Shown here: piece after piece, positions 24,906-36,977 of the stretch
How the letters are laid out: every line of letters begins with the position of its first letter
Numbering within the stretch: position 1 is the stretch's first letter
Origin: Polysphondylium violaceum
Taxonomy: Eukaryota > Evosea > Eumycetozoa > Dictyosteliales > Dictyosteliaceae
NCBI GenBank assembly: GCA_000277445.1
Contig: AJWJ01000019.1
Coordinates: 1 to 64,000, forward strand
Length of the DNA: 64,000 nucleotides
Reading direction: 5' to 3'
Made by a program: the position numbers and the translations under genes
The notes under the pieces: generated by a model
What the model saw: the letters and a program-made list of their open reading frames with translations, nothing else
Database searches by the model: none
What the model was told of the DNA's origin: nothing

Positions 24906-25463
24906 TTATTTTTTACCAGTCTTCTTGGCAGCTGGCTTTTTGGCGGCATTCTTTTTGGCACTTTTGGCAACGGGTTTCTTTGGTGCGGCAGCTGGTTTCT
25001 TTTTAGCTGGGGCAGCGGCTGGCTTTTTGGGTGGTGCTGTCTTCTTTTTGGGTGGTTCTGGGGCGGCTTCTTCCTCTTCCTCTTCTTCAGAAGAATCAGA
25101 TTCGGCAGCGGCTGGGGCCTTTTTGGCGGCTGGTTTCTTGGCGGTGGTGGTGGAGGAGGAGGAGCCAATGAGTTTTTTGTATTCAGCTCTACCAGCTTCG
25201 GTCAATTTGTATGAGGCCAAGACTCTTTCCAAAGTGCCTTTGGTGAGGAGACGCTTGAGGGCTTTCTTTACCTCTTCTTTGAATTCTGGTTGGAGGGTGT
25301 AATTGGATTCCATATATTTGCAGATAGCAACCAATGATGAACCGGTACGTTCTCTCAAGGCGACGATGGCGGCGCTGATCATGACTTGGTAGGTTGGATG
25401 ACTGCCTTTAGTTTTAGCGGCAGCTGTAGTTTTCTTTGTTGTGGATTTCTTTGGTGGGGCCAT
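24906..25463 (-). CDS. Linker histone H1
   Basis: Single exon, 185 residues. A short basic N-terminal tail (APPKKSTTKKTTAAAK) leads into the winged-helix globular domain, residues about 20-100: SHPTYQVMISAAIVALRERT, then SLVAICKYMES... and VKKALKRLLTKGTLERV. The C-terminal tail is rich in Lys-Ala-Pro and ends KKPAAKKTGKK, as expected for DNA-binding H1. Unusually, an acidic run (ESDSSEEEEEEE, near residue 120) interrupts the basic tail. Codon choice is strongly biased, consistent with high expression. It is divergent from the cytochrome b5 reductase gene across 1.5 kb. Confidence 0.95.
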   Translation of the reverse strand: MAPPKKSTTKKTTAAAKTKGSHPTYQVMISAAIVALRERTGSSLVAICKYMESNYTLQPEFKEEVKKALKRLLTKGTLERVLASYKLTEAGRAEYKKLIGSSSSTTTAKKPAAKKAPAAAESDSSEEEEEEEAAPEPPKKKTAPPKKPAAAPAKKKPAAAPKKPVAKSAKKNAAKKPAAKKTGKK

Positions 25464-26940
25464 TGCTAGTGTGTGTATGTGCTGTGCTGTGCTATGCTGT
25501 ATGTCTAAGACGACGGCTGTATGTATGTATGCGTTTGAAAAAAATGATTGTTTTTTTGATAAAAAAAAAAAATAGTTTGTCTAAAAAAATACTTGAGCGT
25601 ATAAAATTAAAACAAACGGGGCTGTGTGGGTGGGAGTGGTAGTAACTAGAAGATACTGTTGTTGGTAGTGTTGTATATAAAACAAAAATAGAAAAAGGTT
25701 AGACCTGTTGATATTTTAGACTATGTATTATAATGTAGAGAAAAGAAAAAATGAATTAGAAAAAAAAAAAACAAAAGTGAATGGTGTGGAGTGCATCAAA
25801 AAATTTTTTGTGTTTTTTTCAAATTCAAAATTTTTAACGGGGAGGGGTAATTTTTACTTTTTAACGGTCACTTTTTTTCAAATTTTTGCATGCATATGTG
25901 CATATTGTTGTGGGGCAAAAATTTAAATTTTTCACCTCACTAAAAACTTATCAAAAGTGGTGTTTTTTCAATCGGATTTTTGTAACAATAATTTTTTTTT
26001 GTACAAAAATCCCCGCCAATTCTTCTGCACCTGAACATGTTTTTTGAATGTTGTTGTAGTTCTCGTTTTAGATCAATATTATTACTAACTACTAAGTTGT
26101 TGTTGATCTCAATCTGTCCATTCATAAAATATTTTATTTTTGATTGTTTTTTTTTTTATTTTTTTATTTCTCGAGATTTAAGATAAATTTTGATTACATA
26201 CACACACCAATGTAGTGAGACTGAGCCGATGATGAGAGAAGATAGATATATATAGTGGTAGACAAGAATATATTACTCATCATTATTGTTATTGTTGTCA
26301 CATAAAGACAAGCGATTAGATTAATTATAATACGATATATCTGTGAATGTGGTTAGCTAAAACGAGTGTGGTTGATTTTTTCATTATTTTATTTTTTGCG
26401 TTTTTCAGAATATAAGACAGACATTTAAATATCTATATCTAGAACTACACAACACACACATTTGTTTATGAATGAGTTGGGAATGGAAGTAACCATTCAA
26501 TGCCAATTCAATTATTCATTCCATTCAATAATATTATCTTATTGGTAAGGTGACGAAGCCATACCACAATGATGAACATTCAATAGTGATCTTGTTGATT
26601 GGTGTAAAACACTCCACTAGTGTTTGTGTTGGTATCTCACTGAAAATTAATACCAGACACTCATATCTGACGTTCAAAATATCAATTTATCAAACAAACG
26701 TTTTTTTTGAATAAAACTTAATTTTTTTTCAATTTTTAAAAAACTTTTTTGAGATTCTTTTTTTTTTTTTTTTTTTTTTTTAGCAGTGTTGAACAAATCA
26801 TACATTTTACAACTAATATATAATATATTTGTATGTGTTTTAATTAATTCCCGATATTGAAAGAATCTATATTAATAATCTATATTAATAATCTATCAAA
26901 ATGTGAATAATATAAAATAAATTAGATATACAAAACAAAA
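25464..26940. promoter_or_regulatory. Divergent promoter region histone H1 / cytochrome b5 reductase
   Basis: 1.48 kb without a convincing gene. Near the H1 side there are TGTATGTATG repeats (about 25495-25530). The middle has paired sequences such as TTTTTAACGG at about 25833 and 25857. Toward the reductase a 22-base T run (about 26758-26781) and a thrice-repeated TATTAATAATCTAT-like unit (about 26868-26898) are seen. Control sites cannot be assigned. Confidence 0.4.
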
Positions 26941-27816
26941 ATGCCATCATTTGTTGATTTTGTTGTAGCAGTTATTGGTACAGTGGTATTGGCAGCCAGT
27001 GCCAAATATATATTCACATTGACATCAGGCAATGGAAACAATAAAAAGAATGACAAGAATGTAAATGAAAAAAAAACAGAGGGTTCACCACAAATTGCAC
27101 TCGACCCACAAGAATATAGAAAGTTTCAATTAAAAGAGAAATTCATCATCAACCACAACACCAGAATCTTTAGATTTGCTTTACCAAACGAAAGCGACAT
27201 TTTGGGCTTACCAACCGGCCAACACATCTCACTCAGAGCCACCATCAACGGCAAAGAGGTCTATCGTCCCTACACACCCATCACCTCGGACGAAGAGAGA
27301 GGCTACTTTGATCTCTTGATCAAGGTCTATGAAAAGGGCGCCATGTCAACCTTTGTCGACAACATGTTTATCGGCGACAGCATCGACGTTCGTGGCCCAA
27401 AGGGCAAGTTCCAATATGCTGCCAACATGCGTAAAAGCATTGGTATGTTGGCCGGTGGCACAGGTATTACACCAATGCTCCAAGTCGTCAAAGCCATCCT
27501 CAAGAACCCACAAGACAAGACCGAGATCAGTTTGGTCTTTGCCAATGTCACCGAAGAAGATATTCTCCTCAAAAAAGAGTTGGACAGCTTAACTGCTGCT
27601 CACTCTAACTTTAAAGTTTACTATGTCCTCAACAATCCACCTAAGGGCTGGACTGAAGGCACCGGTTTCATTTCTCAAGAAATCATTCAATCACGTTTAC
27701 CACCCCCATCCAAAGAAAATATGATCATCATGTGTGGTCCACCAATGATGAACAAGGCCATGTTGGGTCATTTGACTTCCATTGGTCATGAAGAATCTGA
27801 AATCTTTACTTTTTAA
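26941..27816 (+). CDS. cyb5r: NADH-cytochrome b5 reductase
   Basis: Single exon, 291 residues, the usual size. An N-terminal membrane segment (FVDFVVAVIGTVVLAASAKY) anchors it, probably to ER or outer mitochondrial membrane. The FAD module contains VYRPYTPITSD (the RxY(T/S) flavin motif) and GAMSTFVDNM. The NAD module has GMLAGGTGITPMLQ, FANVTEEDILLKKEL and the MCGPPMMNKAM motif, ending in Phe as in the family. It passes electrons from NADH to cytochrome b5 for lipid desaturation and related reactions. Coding GC is clearly higher than in the flanks. Confidence 0.95.
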   Translation: MPSFVDFVVAVIGTVVLAASAKYIFTLTSGNGNNKKNDKNVNEKKTEGSPQIALDPQEYRKFQLKEKFIINHNTRIFRFALPNESDILGLPTGQHISLRATINGKEVYRPYTPITSDEERGYFDLLIKVYEKGAMSTFVDNMFIGDSIDVRGPKGKFQYAANMRKSIGMLAGGTGITPMLQVVKAILKNPQDKTEISLVFANVTEEDILLKKELDSLTAAHSNFKVYYVLNNPPKGWTEGTGFISQEIIQSRLPPPSKENMIIMCGPPMMNKAMLGHLTSIGHEESEIFTF

Positions 27817-27936
27817 ATAATAATAAAAAGATATATATTTTATTAGACATCATAAAAATACATAGATATATCGAGATTTATAGATTTATTTACAGAGATT
27901 TAGATATACATTGTTGTATATGTATATCTGAGATAT

Positions 27937-28818
27937 TTAGTTTTTAATGATAATTGGTAGATAATAGGTAACCACTACTTTGTGATTATGCAACATGGCA
28001 TGAATCAAAAGAGAGCTTTCATAGATACAACAGACTACGTCATCGGGTGAGAGCGAGTGAAGGACTAAAACTTTTTGAAACTTTTTAATGTCGACAACGG
28101 CAGAGGATCGAGTGATTTGTGATTGAGTCTTGTCTTTGCCTCCAAGGGTGGCATGTGTTAAACCTTGGTAAAACGTACTGATAGAGCCTGCATTTGTTTC
28201 TACAGCCAGTTTCAATTCACTGTTGTTTGAGATGGTAATGCACAGTTCGTCAGAGATGTTTTTCATCTTGTCTATGATGTTTTGTAGTGTCTTGAGATTG
28301 GGTAAAAAGATGTTGACGTCGGGGTCAGGAAGCTGGGGTTCATTGATCTGTGCCATTTGCTGTTGTGTCAACAATACGATGGGGATCTCTTGAATGAGGA
28401 TCACCGATTGCTGTGTCGACTGAATGATGAATTTGAGATAGGGTATGCCTCTCTTTGCCAACTTTACCGTGATCTCGTTCATCGATGTCGTGGCCGACTG
28501 CAACACTCTTTTCAAGTGCTCTATTTCCAACTGAAATTGTATTTCATTGTCACTGAGTGACTGTATATTTAGTTCATCGAAAAAGTTTGAATTTTCAATC
28601 TCACACCATACCTGTGATCCACCTTCATCTAAATCACTTCTTATAATAAACGCTACTTTCTTTTGTGTAATATGAACTACACAATCACCTGGTATCTTTT
28701 GTATATTTAATATAATTTCTAATATTTGTATTAGTATTGTTGTTGTGTTAATCCTCTATAGCGTGCTATACTTACTTAATAATACTTTTGCTTTAACTAG
28801 TTTAGCAGAGAATTTCAT
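27937..28818 (-). CDS. hus1: Checkpoint clamp subunit HUS1, 2 exons
   Basis: Exons 28818..28776 (only 14 codons plus one base) and 28718..27937, with a 57-bp intron, give 274 residues (human about 280). The start MKFSAKLVKAKVLL matches the HUS1 N-terminal strand. The middle has the diagnostic run LPDPDVNIFLPNLKTLQNII, matching the family's VPDPDVxIYLP block, then KMKNISDELCITI. HUS1 forms the 9-1-1 sliding clamp with RAD9 and RAD1, loaded at damaged DNA to activate ATR. The clamp partners are not in this window. It is divergent from the Byr4/Bfa1-like gene. Confidence 0.9.
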
Positions 28819-30034
28819 GTTTATCTGTATATGTAATTTATGAGTGAAAAAAAGTAAAATGTAATGTATTTTTTTTTTTTTAATATTTTATTTTTTTTGT
28901 TTTGGCGAATTTCTAAGAAAACAAGATTTTTTCGAAATTAAAAAAAAAAAAAAAAAAAAGAAAAATAACTCTATTGATTTTCTCAACATTTGCAGAATAA
29001 TGTTGAGTTATCATGATACTGATTCTATGTATATATAGATCCAGCACCTGCAAACAATGTCAATTCGACATTATTTTTTTGATTTGTTGGGAGTGCTGCA
29101 TGCTGTATAATCATCTTCATCGTCCCACCAGATTGATATTTATGTGGTGGATCGTCATCATCATCATAATCTTAACCAAGTCTTCATCTAAAATTACATC
29201 TTTTCAAGGAAATTTAGTATCAGTGCCATTCTCTTCCGACCATGATAAGCTATTCATTATCTTTAATTTTTTATGTTTGTTCCAAATTAATTATATCTTT
29301 GGCGAAGAAAAATTGTATTCTATAATCAAATATAACAAATAATGGAGTTACAATTATTCTTAGCAAAGAAATAATTGTGATGTGCAATATTTATCACTCC
29401 AATTTATGTCATGAAATTCGATTGGATCACATGTGTTTTTTTACAGCGGTTGGGTGGGCGTGAATATTTTTATGAAAAAAAAAAAAAAAATATTTGAAAT
29501 TTGCTGCTTTTTTTTTTGTATAATTATCTTTTCTATAATTGTTTTTCATCACTAACTACTGTTTTGAATCAATAGTCTTATAGAAACTGACACAGTGCTG
29601 GTGATTATTATATATACATACACACTTGATGACCGATTTGTTTGTCTATATATATAATTTGTAACCCCCCACAATCACAATATTTAAATAAATTCACCCA
29701 CACCATCACAGTCATTGAAATTAAAATTTTTACATCACCCTCTCGTGCACACACACACACATATATATAGGTTTTAAAGATATACAATTTGTTATTTATT
29801 TATTTATATCAAATAATTCTACATCACACACATCCACTACACTTTGATTAGAAAGATAGAAAGATAGAAAGATAAAAGATTTATCATTTATCAAAGATAT
29901 ATTAATTAATAGCACAACAAGAATATAAACCAAGCACACTACCTATATACATACAGATATACCTTATATATATACATTTACACAATACAACACAGTAATT
30001 CTTTATTGCGTGTGTTATTAATCTTTTAGATTAT
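28819..30034. promoter_or_regulatory. Divergent region HUS1 / Byr4-like gene
   Basis: 1.2 kb of AT-rich DNA. It includes an open frame of 109 codons at 29013..29342 (plus) with an unlikely composition and no recognised domain, CA repeats (about 29749-29762), and three tandem AGATAGAA units at about 29852-29875. I see no supported gene. Confidence 0.4.
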
Positions 30035-32819
30035 ATGGTTAGTAGTACAATAGAAATGACATCTAATAATGTCATAAATAATCATCATGGTAATGGTAAG
30101 TAACTCAATAGCGCAGGTATGATAACAGAGTAAGGTGCTAACAACACACCCATGTATATTGTTATTATAATAATATATATATATATATATATAGGAGGTC
30201 AAATGAATCAACCTGATATGCCAACAGAAGCATTAAGGCAGGCATCTCAATTGATATTTGATATGGATGATTGGATTAAATCAGAATTAAATATGTTAGA
30301 GAAATTTTATCTCACAGATTATCAAGATGTACCTTTTGAGAGAGCTATAAACAAAGCAAAGAGAAAGGTAAGATTTTACTTTTATTATTATTATTCTGTT
30401 TATATCAAATTAGATATAGTTTTAGATAGATAGTGTATAGATATAATATATAGATATTAATAAAATATTTATAAATAGTTTGAAAAACGAAGAGGTCCTA
30501 CACTTATTAAACCTTTAAATAAAAGAAAGAATAAAATGGGTAAGTAGTAGTATTATTATACACAAAGAGAGGAAAAGAAAGCTAATATATGTCATACGAC
30601 ACAATATAGTTGTTGGTAATATGGAATATGACCCAATAACACAAATATGGAAAGGAAATGATAATGAATTGGTAGGATTCCCAAATACACCCGCACTTAT
30701 TACAAATCTAGGTAAAGCAGAGGAGAAAGTTGTTGGTAATATGAAATGGGATCCAAATCAAAAAGAGTGGAGAGGTAATGAAAGTGATTTATCTAAATTT
30801 AGATTCTTGAAGCCTGCTCTTATTACACAGTTAAATTCAAATTTAAATCCAAGAGGTAAGTGTCGGACAAGTACCAAGTAATGTTGCAGAAAAAGTAATG
30901 TATTAATATATATTGATAAATATATAGTTGAAAATGGTATGGTTTATGATCCCGTAACAATGAAGTGGAGAGGTAATGAAGATGTATTGGATGTATTTGA
31001 AACGATGGATGACCAAAACAATGACAATACATTTACAGTAGGAAAGGAGTTTAATTTGTCGTCATCGTTGATACAAGAGTTTAGTTTGTCGCAGTATCAA
31101 CATACCAAATCATTGAATGGATGGTTCCCCAACGACAGAGATCTAGGAGACAGAGATTTCTTGTACTCGATTCGATCAATGTCTATCATGCAGTTGGTTA
31201 AATCTGCCCATCACACCAATGGCCCTTCAAGTGGAACAAGTATCAATGGCACAGCCAGTACCATTCAGCCACTCAATGGACCCGGCATCATACCCTTGAA
31301 TCTCAACAAAAAGAAACCAATCGTCGACGAGACCAACGACTGGGATGACGTAGATTTCCAAGAAGAGAAGCCTGCATTGAAATTGAATCTCAAAGTCCAC
31401 TTGGACCAAGACGACGAGATGGGTATGTCAGACTCTGAAAACTGGGACAAAGAGATGGGATTCACCAGCGAAGACGACACCCTGTCCTCCAACAACAATG
31501 ACAATGGTGTTATGTCTTCGTCGTCACAGCCCCAAACACCCAGAAAGGTCGAGGAGTGGTCAGATTTTGGCGACACTTCGGGATCACTGAGTGGAAAGAT
31601 TACACAGTTGAGTAAATTTAGAGAGGCAATCAGCAATGTCAACAGCAATGGCAAGATTTCCTCAGAGGAAGATGATGATCTCGATTGGAGTGGATTGGAA
31701 AAGAATATGAAAAAGGGAGGATCTCTTAAATTCCCCAGTGCAAATATGTCAAACATTAGAAATCTTCATAGCATTGAAAAGAGTTTTAAACGTGGAGGTA
31801 CATTAAACAACATTCCACCCATTCCAAATTCAGTAGGAGGTGGCGGCAGTAGTGTGGGTGGTGGTAGTACCAATAACACTCCTCTTAGCTCAAGTAGTAG
31901 TAATATACCAAATTTAAATAACAATAGTAACAGTAACAATAACAACAACAGCACATCAATGGTTGGTGAAAATTATGACGATACATTTACAGTGCCCAAA
32001 GGTGCACCACTCAAGATTGTACACAAACCACATAGTGACAATTTTGATCAATTTGATGAACCATGTGAAGAGACCATTCGTTTCTTTGAAAATGATAAAG
32101 ATGTAGTTGAGGAAGATTGGCCAGATGTTCAAATTCCAATAGACTTGGGTCACAAGAATTCTCAAGAGAGTAGAAAATCTCCACCCATTAGAAATCAAGT
32201 CGTCGAAGATTATTCAGACGAGTTGGATATTCCATCAGTTACCGAACCATTGAAATTAAAGAAACATCTTTTGATTGCAAATCCATTTGGTGATGATCAA
32301 GACGATGAAACATGGGATGATGTTCCATTCCCTGCCGATTTTAGACCATCCACTCCAATTCAATCATTAACAACTTCTACCTCAAAATTAGCTAAACCAA
32401 CAACTATTAATACTAATCCATCATCATCATCAGCAACATCTACTAAACCAACAACAACTACTACAACAACTACTACATCCAATATAAATAATTTACATAC
32501 TAAACCACAACCATCAACTTTTTCAACACCAATCAAAGATACATCTAAATCAACATCGACCACCGCCACTACATCAAATACTGTAAAGAGTACACCTAAA
32601 ATTAATAACATTAAGCCAGGTGATATATTATCAACACCAATGTCTATGAGTAAACTAAATACCAGTACATCAACTACTGCCCATCTCTCACCTTTTACTC
32701 CATTGGTTCCAAAATCTTTAGATGAAATTTTAAAGACACCTGATAACGATGAACTAATGTTTGACGATGATGATGACGATGATTTTTTCCACTCCACTCC
32801 ATTTAAATCTAGAAAATAG
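30035..32819 (+). CDS. Byr4/Bfa1-like mitotic-exit GAP scaffold, 5 exons
   Basis: Exons 30035..30095, 30195..30367, 30479..30539, 30610..30855 and 30928..32819 join in frame to about 810 residues. Three copies of a GNMxYDPxxxxWxGN unit lie in exons 4-5 (about 30612, 30729, 30933). The C-terminal half has repeated acidic Trp-Asp motifs (NDWDDVDF, EEDWPDVQIP, DETWDDVPFP) amid Ser/Thr/Asn-rich linkers. The (M/V)xYDPxxxxW element and acidic W-D-(D/V) clusters recall fungal Byr4/Bfa1, which with Cdc16/Bub2 forms the GAP for the Spg1/Tem1 GTPase controlling septation and mitotic exit. That assignment rests on recalled motifs and needs a profile search. The intron 1 acceptor lies at the end of an (AT)n run. 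Confidence 0.6.
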
Positions 32820-33178
32820 ATTTAATTATTTATTTAATTTATAATAATTTTATTTAACAAACACCAAACCAGATACAAAACAGATTGAAATAACAACACA
32901 GCAACAACAGTATACATTATTTAAATATATGTGTAATGCTCGACAATAGTAATAATAGCACATATCATCCACCAATCATCAACTTCTTAATAAGAATAGT
33001 GATAATAATTATTCCATTTTTCCCTTTTATACTCCAATTGTAATACAAATTATTTAAATAAAATAAAAAATGTAAATATAAACATCGATATCGATTTAGT
33101 AATCATAGTGTAGATTTTTCCTTTGGGGGGTATATACATGTGTGGGTATTTGATTTTATTATTACATTGCACTAGTGA
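32820..33178. other. Convergent 3' spacer
   Basis: 359 bp between the stops of the Byr4-like gene and BORCS5. AT-rich, no coding-like frame; holds both 3' UTRs. Confidence 0.4.
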
Positions 33179-34238
33179 CTATGATAGTGTTGATGATGAT
33201 GATGATGATTTAGTAGGTGTGTTTTGATAAATAGGAGGGGTTGAGCTTGATTTAGGAGGAGTGCTTGATAGAGAAGGTACATTGAAATCCAATTCATTTA
33301 GATTTGGCAGTGGACCAAAGGTGGCGCACATTTCTTCTTTCATGTCTTTTGACTCTTCTTCAGGCAAGATAGATTCCAATACCAATATCAATGTATTTAT
33401 TTTTGAAACAATTTCTTTACTCTTGTCTAAATTACCCTTTACTTTATCCAATACCTCTTTGACACTAAATTGAGCATGGGTGGCATCACTTGTTTTCAAT
33501 TGTAATATATTTGTCATCTTTTTGGTTTGTTTAATCTCTACATCCTTGATTTTATTGCCCAACAACATTTGTTGTTCAAATATATAGCCTGTTGAATTCT
33601 TTAAATAGTTTTGAATATCTATACATAAATTTAATGTTCCTTTGCAATCCATATCTATTATTTGTATTCTATATTAGTACTATGAATCTATATGTATGCT
33701 ATATATGTAAGTATTTGCTTTATACCTGGTACAGAGTATTGATTGGGTTGTTGTTTCTTTATACTGCTATCATCGTCGTCATCAGAATCATCTTCATTGT
33801 CAACTTTTAATAAAGGGTAAAACTATGAGAAGAGGTTAGAAAGAGTATGCAAGAGAGGGATCTTGGATAGTGACATAGACTACTTACTACGGGCGTTTGT
33901 GAAAGTCTGATTAGTTCAGGATCAATTTGTTTAGTTTCATCCAATTTAGAGATTGTTATAATCTCTGTTGAACTAGTTGATCTCTTCAATGAAGAAGTAT
34001 CGTCTAGTCCATTTAAGCTATTTGTACTGCTATTACGATTGAATCCTGAACTTGTATAGATATTATTGCTATGATATGCAGCCGATGTTAAATCACCACT
34101 ACTTCCATGACTACTCAGTGATGATGTTGATGTCGATCTTGATAATTTACTATCTGTTTGTCCCTATTAAGTACATCAATATTAATATACAGTATACGAT
34201 GATAACAACTAGAACAACTCATCGCGATTAAATACCAT
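33179..34238 (-). CDS. borcs5: BORC complex subunit 5 (BORCS5), 4 exons
   Basis: Exons 34238..34236 (ATG only), 34163..33888, 33822..33726 and 33654..33179 join in frame to 283 residues. The spliced start reads MGQTDSKLSRSTS, a good N-myristoylation signal like that of animal BORCS5. Then come the family landmarks: DPELIRLSQTPVV followed by FYPLLKVD (compare DPDVIKLQEIPTFQPLL in human, from memory), a helical core (LNLCIDIQNYLKN... EQQMLLGNKI), and a second helix ending ILPEEESKDMK. The tail is Ser/Thr/Pro-rich. BORC recruits ARL8 to lysosomes for their transport on microtubules. Introns are about 65-75 bp; donors gtattt, gtaagt, gtataa. Confidence 0.78.
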
Positions 34239-34598
34239 GGTGTTTATTAATAACAATAATCAAATTGCTGAATCATAAGTTATTAGAAATATTTTATTTT
34301 TTTTTTAGAAAAAATTTTAAAATTTTTAATTTAATTTTTCTGCCTATCAGTCAGGATATTTCAAGATTCATAAAGCTAATATCAACAGTGAGTTGGGTTG
34401 TGTGCAAAGGTTAACTTTTTCCTTTTATTTATAAATAGAATCAGAACTTCTTTTTTTTGGAAGGTAAAAAAGAAATTTTAAATTAAAAAAAAAAAAAAAA
34501 AACGAAACGAAAAAATACATTTTTATGTTTTTTTATGAATCATACTACATATTAGATTCACCTGTGATTCGATTCAAATAGAAAACTATAGATATATA
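34239..34598. promoter_or_regulatory. Divergent promoter BORCS5 / DDX52
   Basis: 360 bp between start codons with T and A runs (about 34300, 34485-34503). No gene is seen. Short distance and opposite orientation suggest a shared promoter. Confidence 0.4.
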
Positions 34599-36711
34599 AT
34601 GGATAACAGTATATTCTTTAGTCTTGGTAATGGTGCTACCTTTAATAAAAAGAAATATGCTAAAGAGATAAATATCTTTAAAGGTGTAAATTCAAGTCAA
34701 CTTGAAAAGAAACCACAATCAACTGCTCATTTCTTTGGTAAACCAACAGTTCAACAACAAAAAGTATCTAAACCTGCACCAGCAGTAGCTAAAAAAGAAC
34801 AAGAAAAGGAAAAAGAGGAGAAAAAAGAAGATAAAAAAGAAGAGAAAAAGAAACAAGACAAAGAGGATGATGATCAAGATAGTAGCAGTGATAACAGTGA
34901 TAAAGAAGAACAAGACAATGAAGAAGAGGATTATATTGAAGAAGATGACGACCAAGATGAAGTTGAAGGCAAAAACAGTAAAGTATCTATATTTAGCCAT
35001 TCAAAGACAAAAGGCATAATAGAAGAAGAAGAGGAAGAGGAGCAAGAGTCAAAGAAAAAGAGAAAAGAAACACCTGAAGAAAAACATAAAAGAGAAATGG
35101 CAACACTCAGACAAAAGAACAAGATCAAAGTCGAAGGTACCGATATTCCCGATCCTTTTACAGATTTTAGTCAACTTGGAGAAAGATTTAAAATGAGACA
35201 ATATCTATTGAAAAACATTGCAGAGGCTGGATACAAAGAGCCCTCTCCCATTCAAATGCAAACCATTCCCACACTTCTTAAACAACGTGAAGTATTGGGT
35301 ATTGCCCAAACTGGTAGTGGTAAAACAGCAGCATTCTCTATTCCAATTCTCCAAACTCTTAAAGAACCAAAAAAAGAAGGTTTCAGAGCCGTCATCATTG
35401 CACCAACTCGTGAACTTGCTCAACAAATCTACAGAAACTTTAAATTATTTAGCAAAGGTAAACCATTCAGAATTTGCGTTTTATCAAAGAACTTGAATTC
35501 TACAAATGAACCAATGAGTAAAAATTTTGGTATGTATTGGTTATAGTTTAATTAATTGTATTTATTGATATAAAAAACTAATAATAATATTATTGTAAAT
35601 AGATATTTTAATTACAACACCATTAAGATTAGTTTATTTAATTAAAGAAGGCAATGTTGCATTGAATAGAGTAGAATATTTAATTTTTGATGAAGCCGAT
35701 AAATTATTTGATAAAGATTTCCTTGAACAAGTTGATAGTGTAGTAGATGCTTGTAAAAATGATAAATTAAAAAAATGTTTATTCAGTGCTACCATTAATA
35801 CAGCCGTCGAAGATTTGGCTAAATCAATTATGGATAATCCAGTTAAGATTACAATTGGTGAACAGTAATTATTTTCTATTTTTCTCTATATTAACTTATA
35901 TAAATACTAATGTTTTAATTAATATAGAAATTCAGCAGCAACTACAGTAGATCAAAAATTAATTTATGTTGGTGGAGAAGAGGGTAAATTATTGGCCATT
36001 AGACAATTATTCCAAAAAGGACTTGAACCACCCATTTTAATTTTCACACAATCCAAAGAAAGAGCACACGATCTCTTTCAAGAGTTGATTTTCGATGGAA
36101 TCAATGTCGATGTAATTCACTCGGATAGAACTCAATTCCAAAGAGACACCATTGTAAAGAAATTCCGTACCGGTCAAATTTGGGTGCTCATTTGTACAGA
36201 ACTTATGGCACGTGGTATGGATTTCAAGGGTGTCAATTATGTCATTAATTTTGATTTCCCTCAAACACTTGCTAGCTATGTTCACAGAATTGGTCGTACT
36301 GGTAGAGCTGGCAGAGAAGGTACCGCCTACACACTATACACCGAGGCAGATGCCCCCATGTTGCCTACCATTGCTCATGCAATGAGACAATCTGGCTCTG
36401 ATGTACCAGAGTGGATGAATCATTTGAAATCCTCAAATCAAGAGAAATACAATTACAAAAAGAAGGGTGTGGACAGAGACTCATTTTCCACCATCCCGCT
36501 CTCTGAAAGACAGTCTACTAAATTTAAACCAAAAAAGAAAACCTTGACTTATAATATGCCAGGTGCTGAAGCCACTACCAACACTAGTGATAAAAAATCT
36601 CAAGAAAAAGGAAAAGTTTTAGTCAACAATACCAAAGAAAATGGAAAAAAGAATTTTAAAAAGAACAATGCCAACAAAGGTAATAATAATAAAGTTAAAA
36701 AAACCAAATAA
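34599..36711 (+). CDS. ddx52: DEAD-box RNA helicase DDX52/Rok1, 3 exons
   Basis: Exons 34599..35529, 35603..35864 and 35928..36711 give 658 residues. The N-terminus (IFFSLGNGATFNKKKY) matches the DDX52/Rok1 start, followed by a Lys/Glu/Asp-rich region. Helicase motifs in order: Q motif (EPSPIQMQTIP), AQTGSGKT, PTRELAQQ, TTPLRL, DEAD (IFDEADKLFD), SAT, then ARGMDFKGVNYVINFDFP and HRIGRTGRAGREG. The C-tail is Lys/Asn-rich. Rok1 acts in 18S rRNA processing in the nucleolus. Both introns follow GT...AG in frame (gtatgt, gtaatt). Confidence 0.93.
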
Positions 36712-36977
36712 AAAAACTTTATTTGCCCATTTAAATATACAACTACAAACAGATCTCATTTTATATTCGATATCAAAACCATTTTTTTAAAATCCTTGAA
36801 GAATGAGTTTCTTTTTTTTAAAACGGAAAAAAAATGGTTTAATTGAATTTTAAAAAAAAAAAAAAAGAAAAAATCGATTTTTTTTTCTTTTTTAAGGAAA
36901 TTTTCAAGTTTTTTTTTGACAAACACTTATACATTTCAATACAATAATAGATATCTATTATTTAATAATTATTAAAA

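Noticed and set aside
29013-29342. 109-codon plus-strand frame between HUS1 and the Byr4-like gene
   Set aside because: Composition typical of translated AT-rich spacer (Ile/Phe/Leu/Cys), no domain, no splice structure that improves it.
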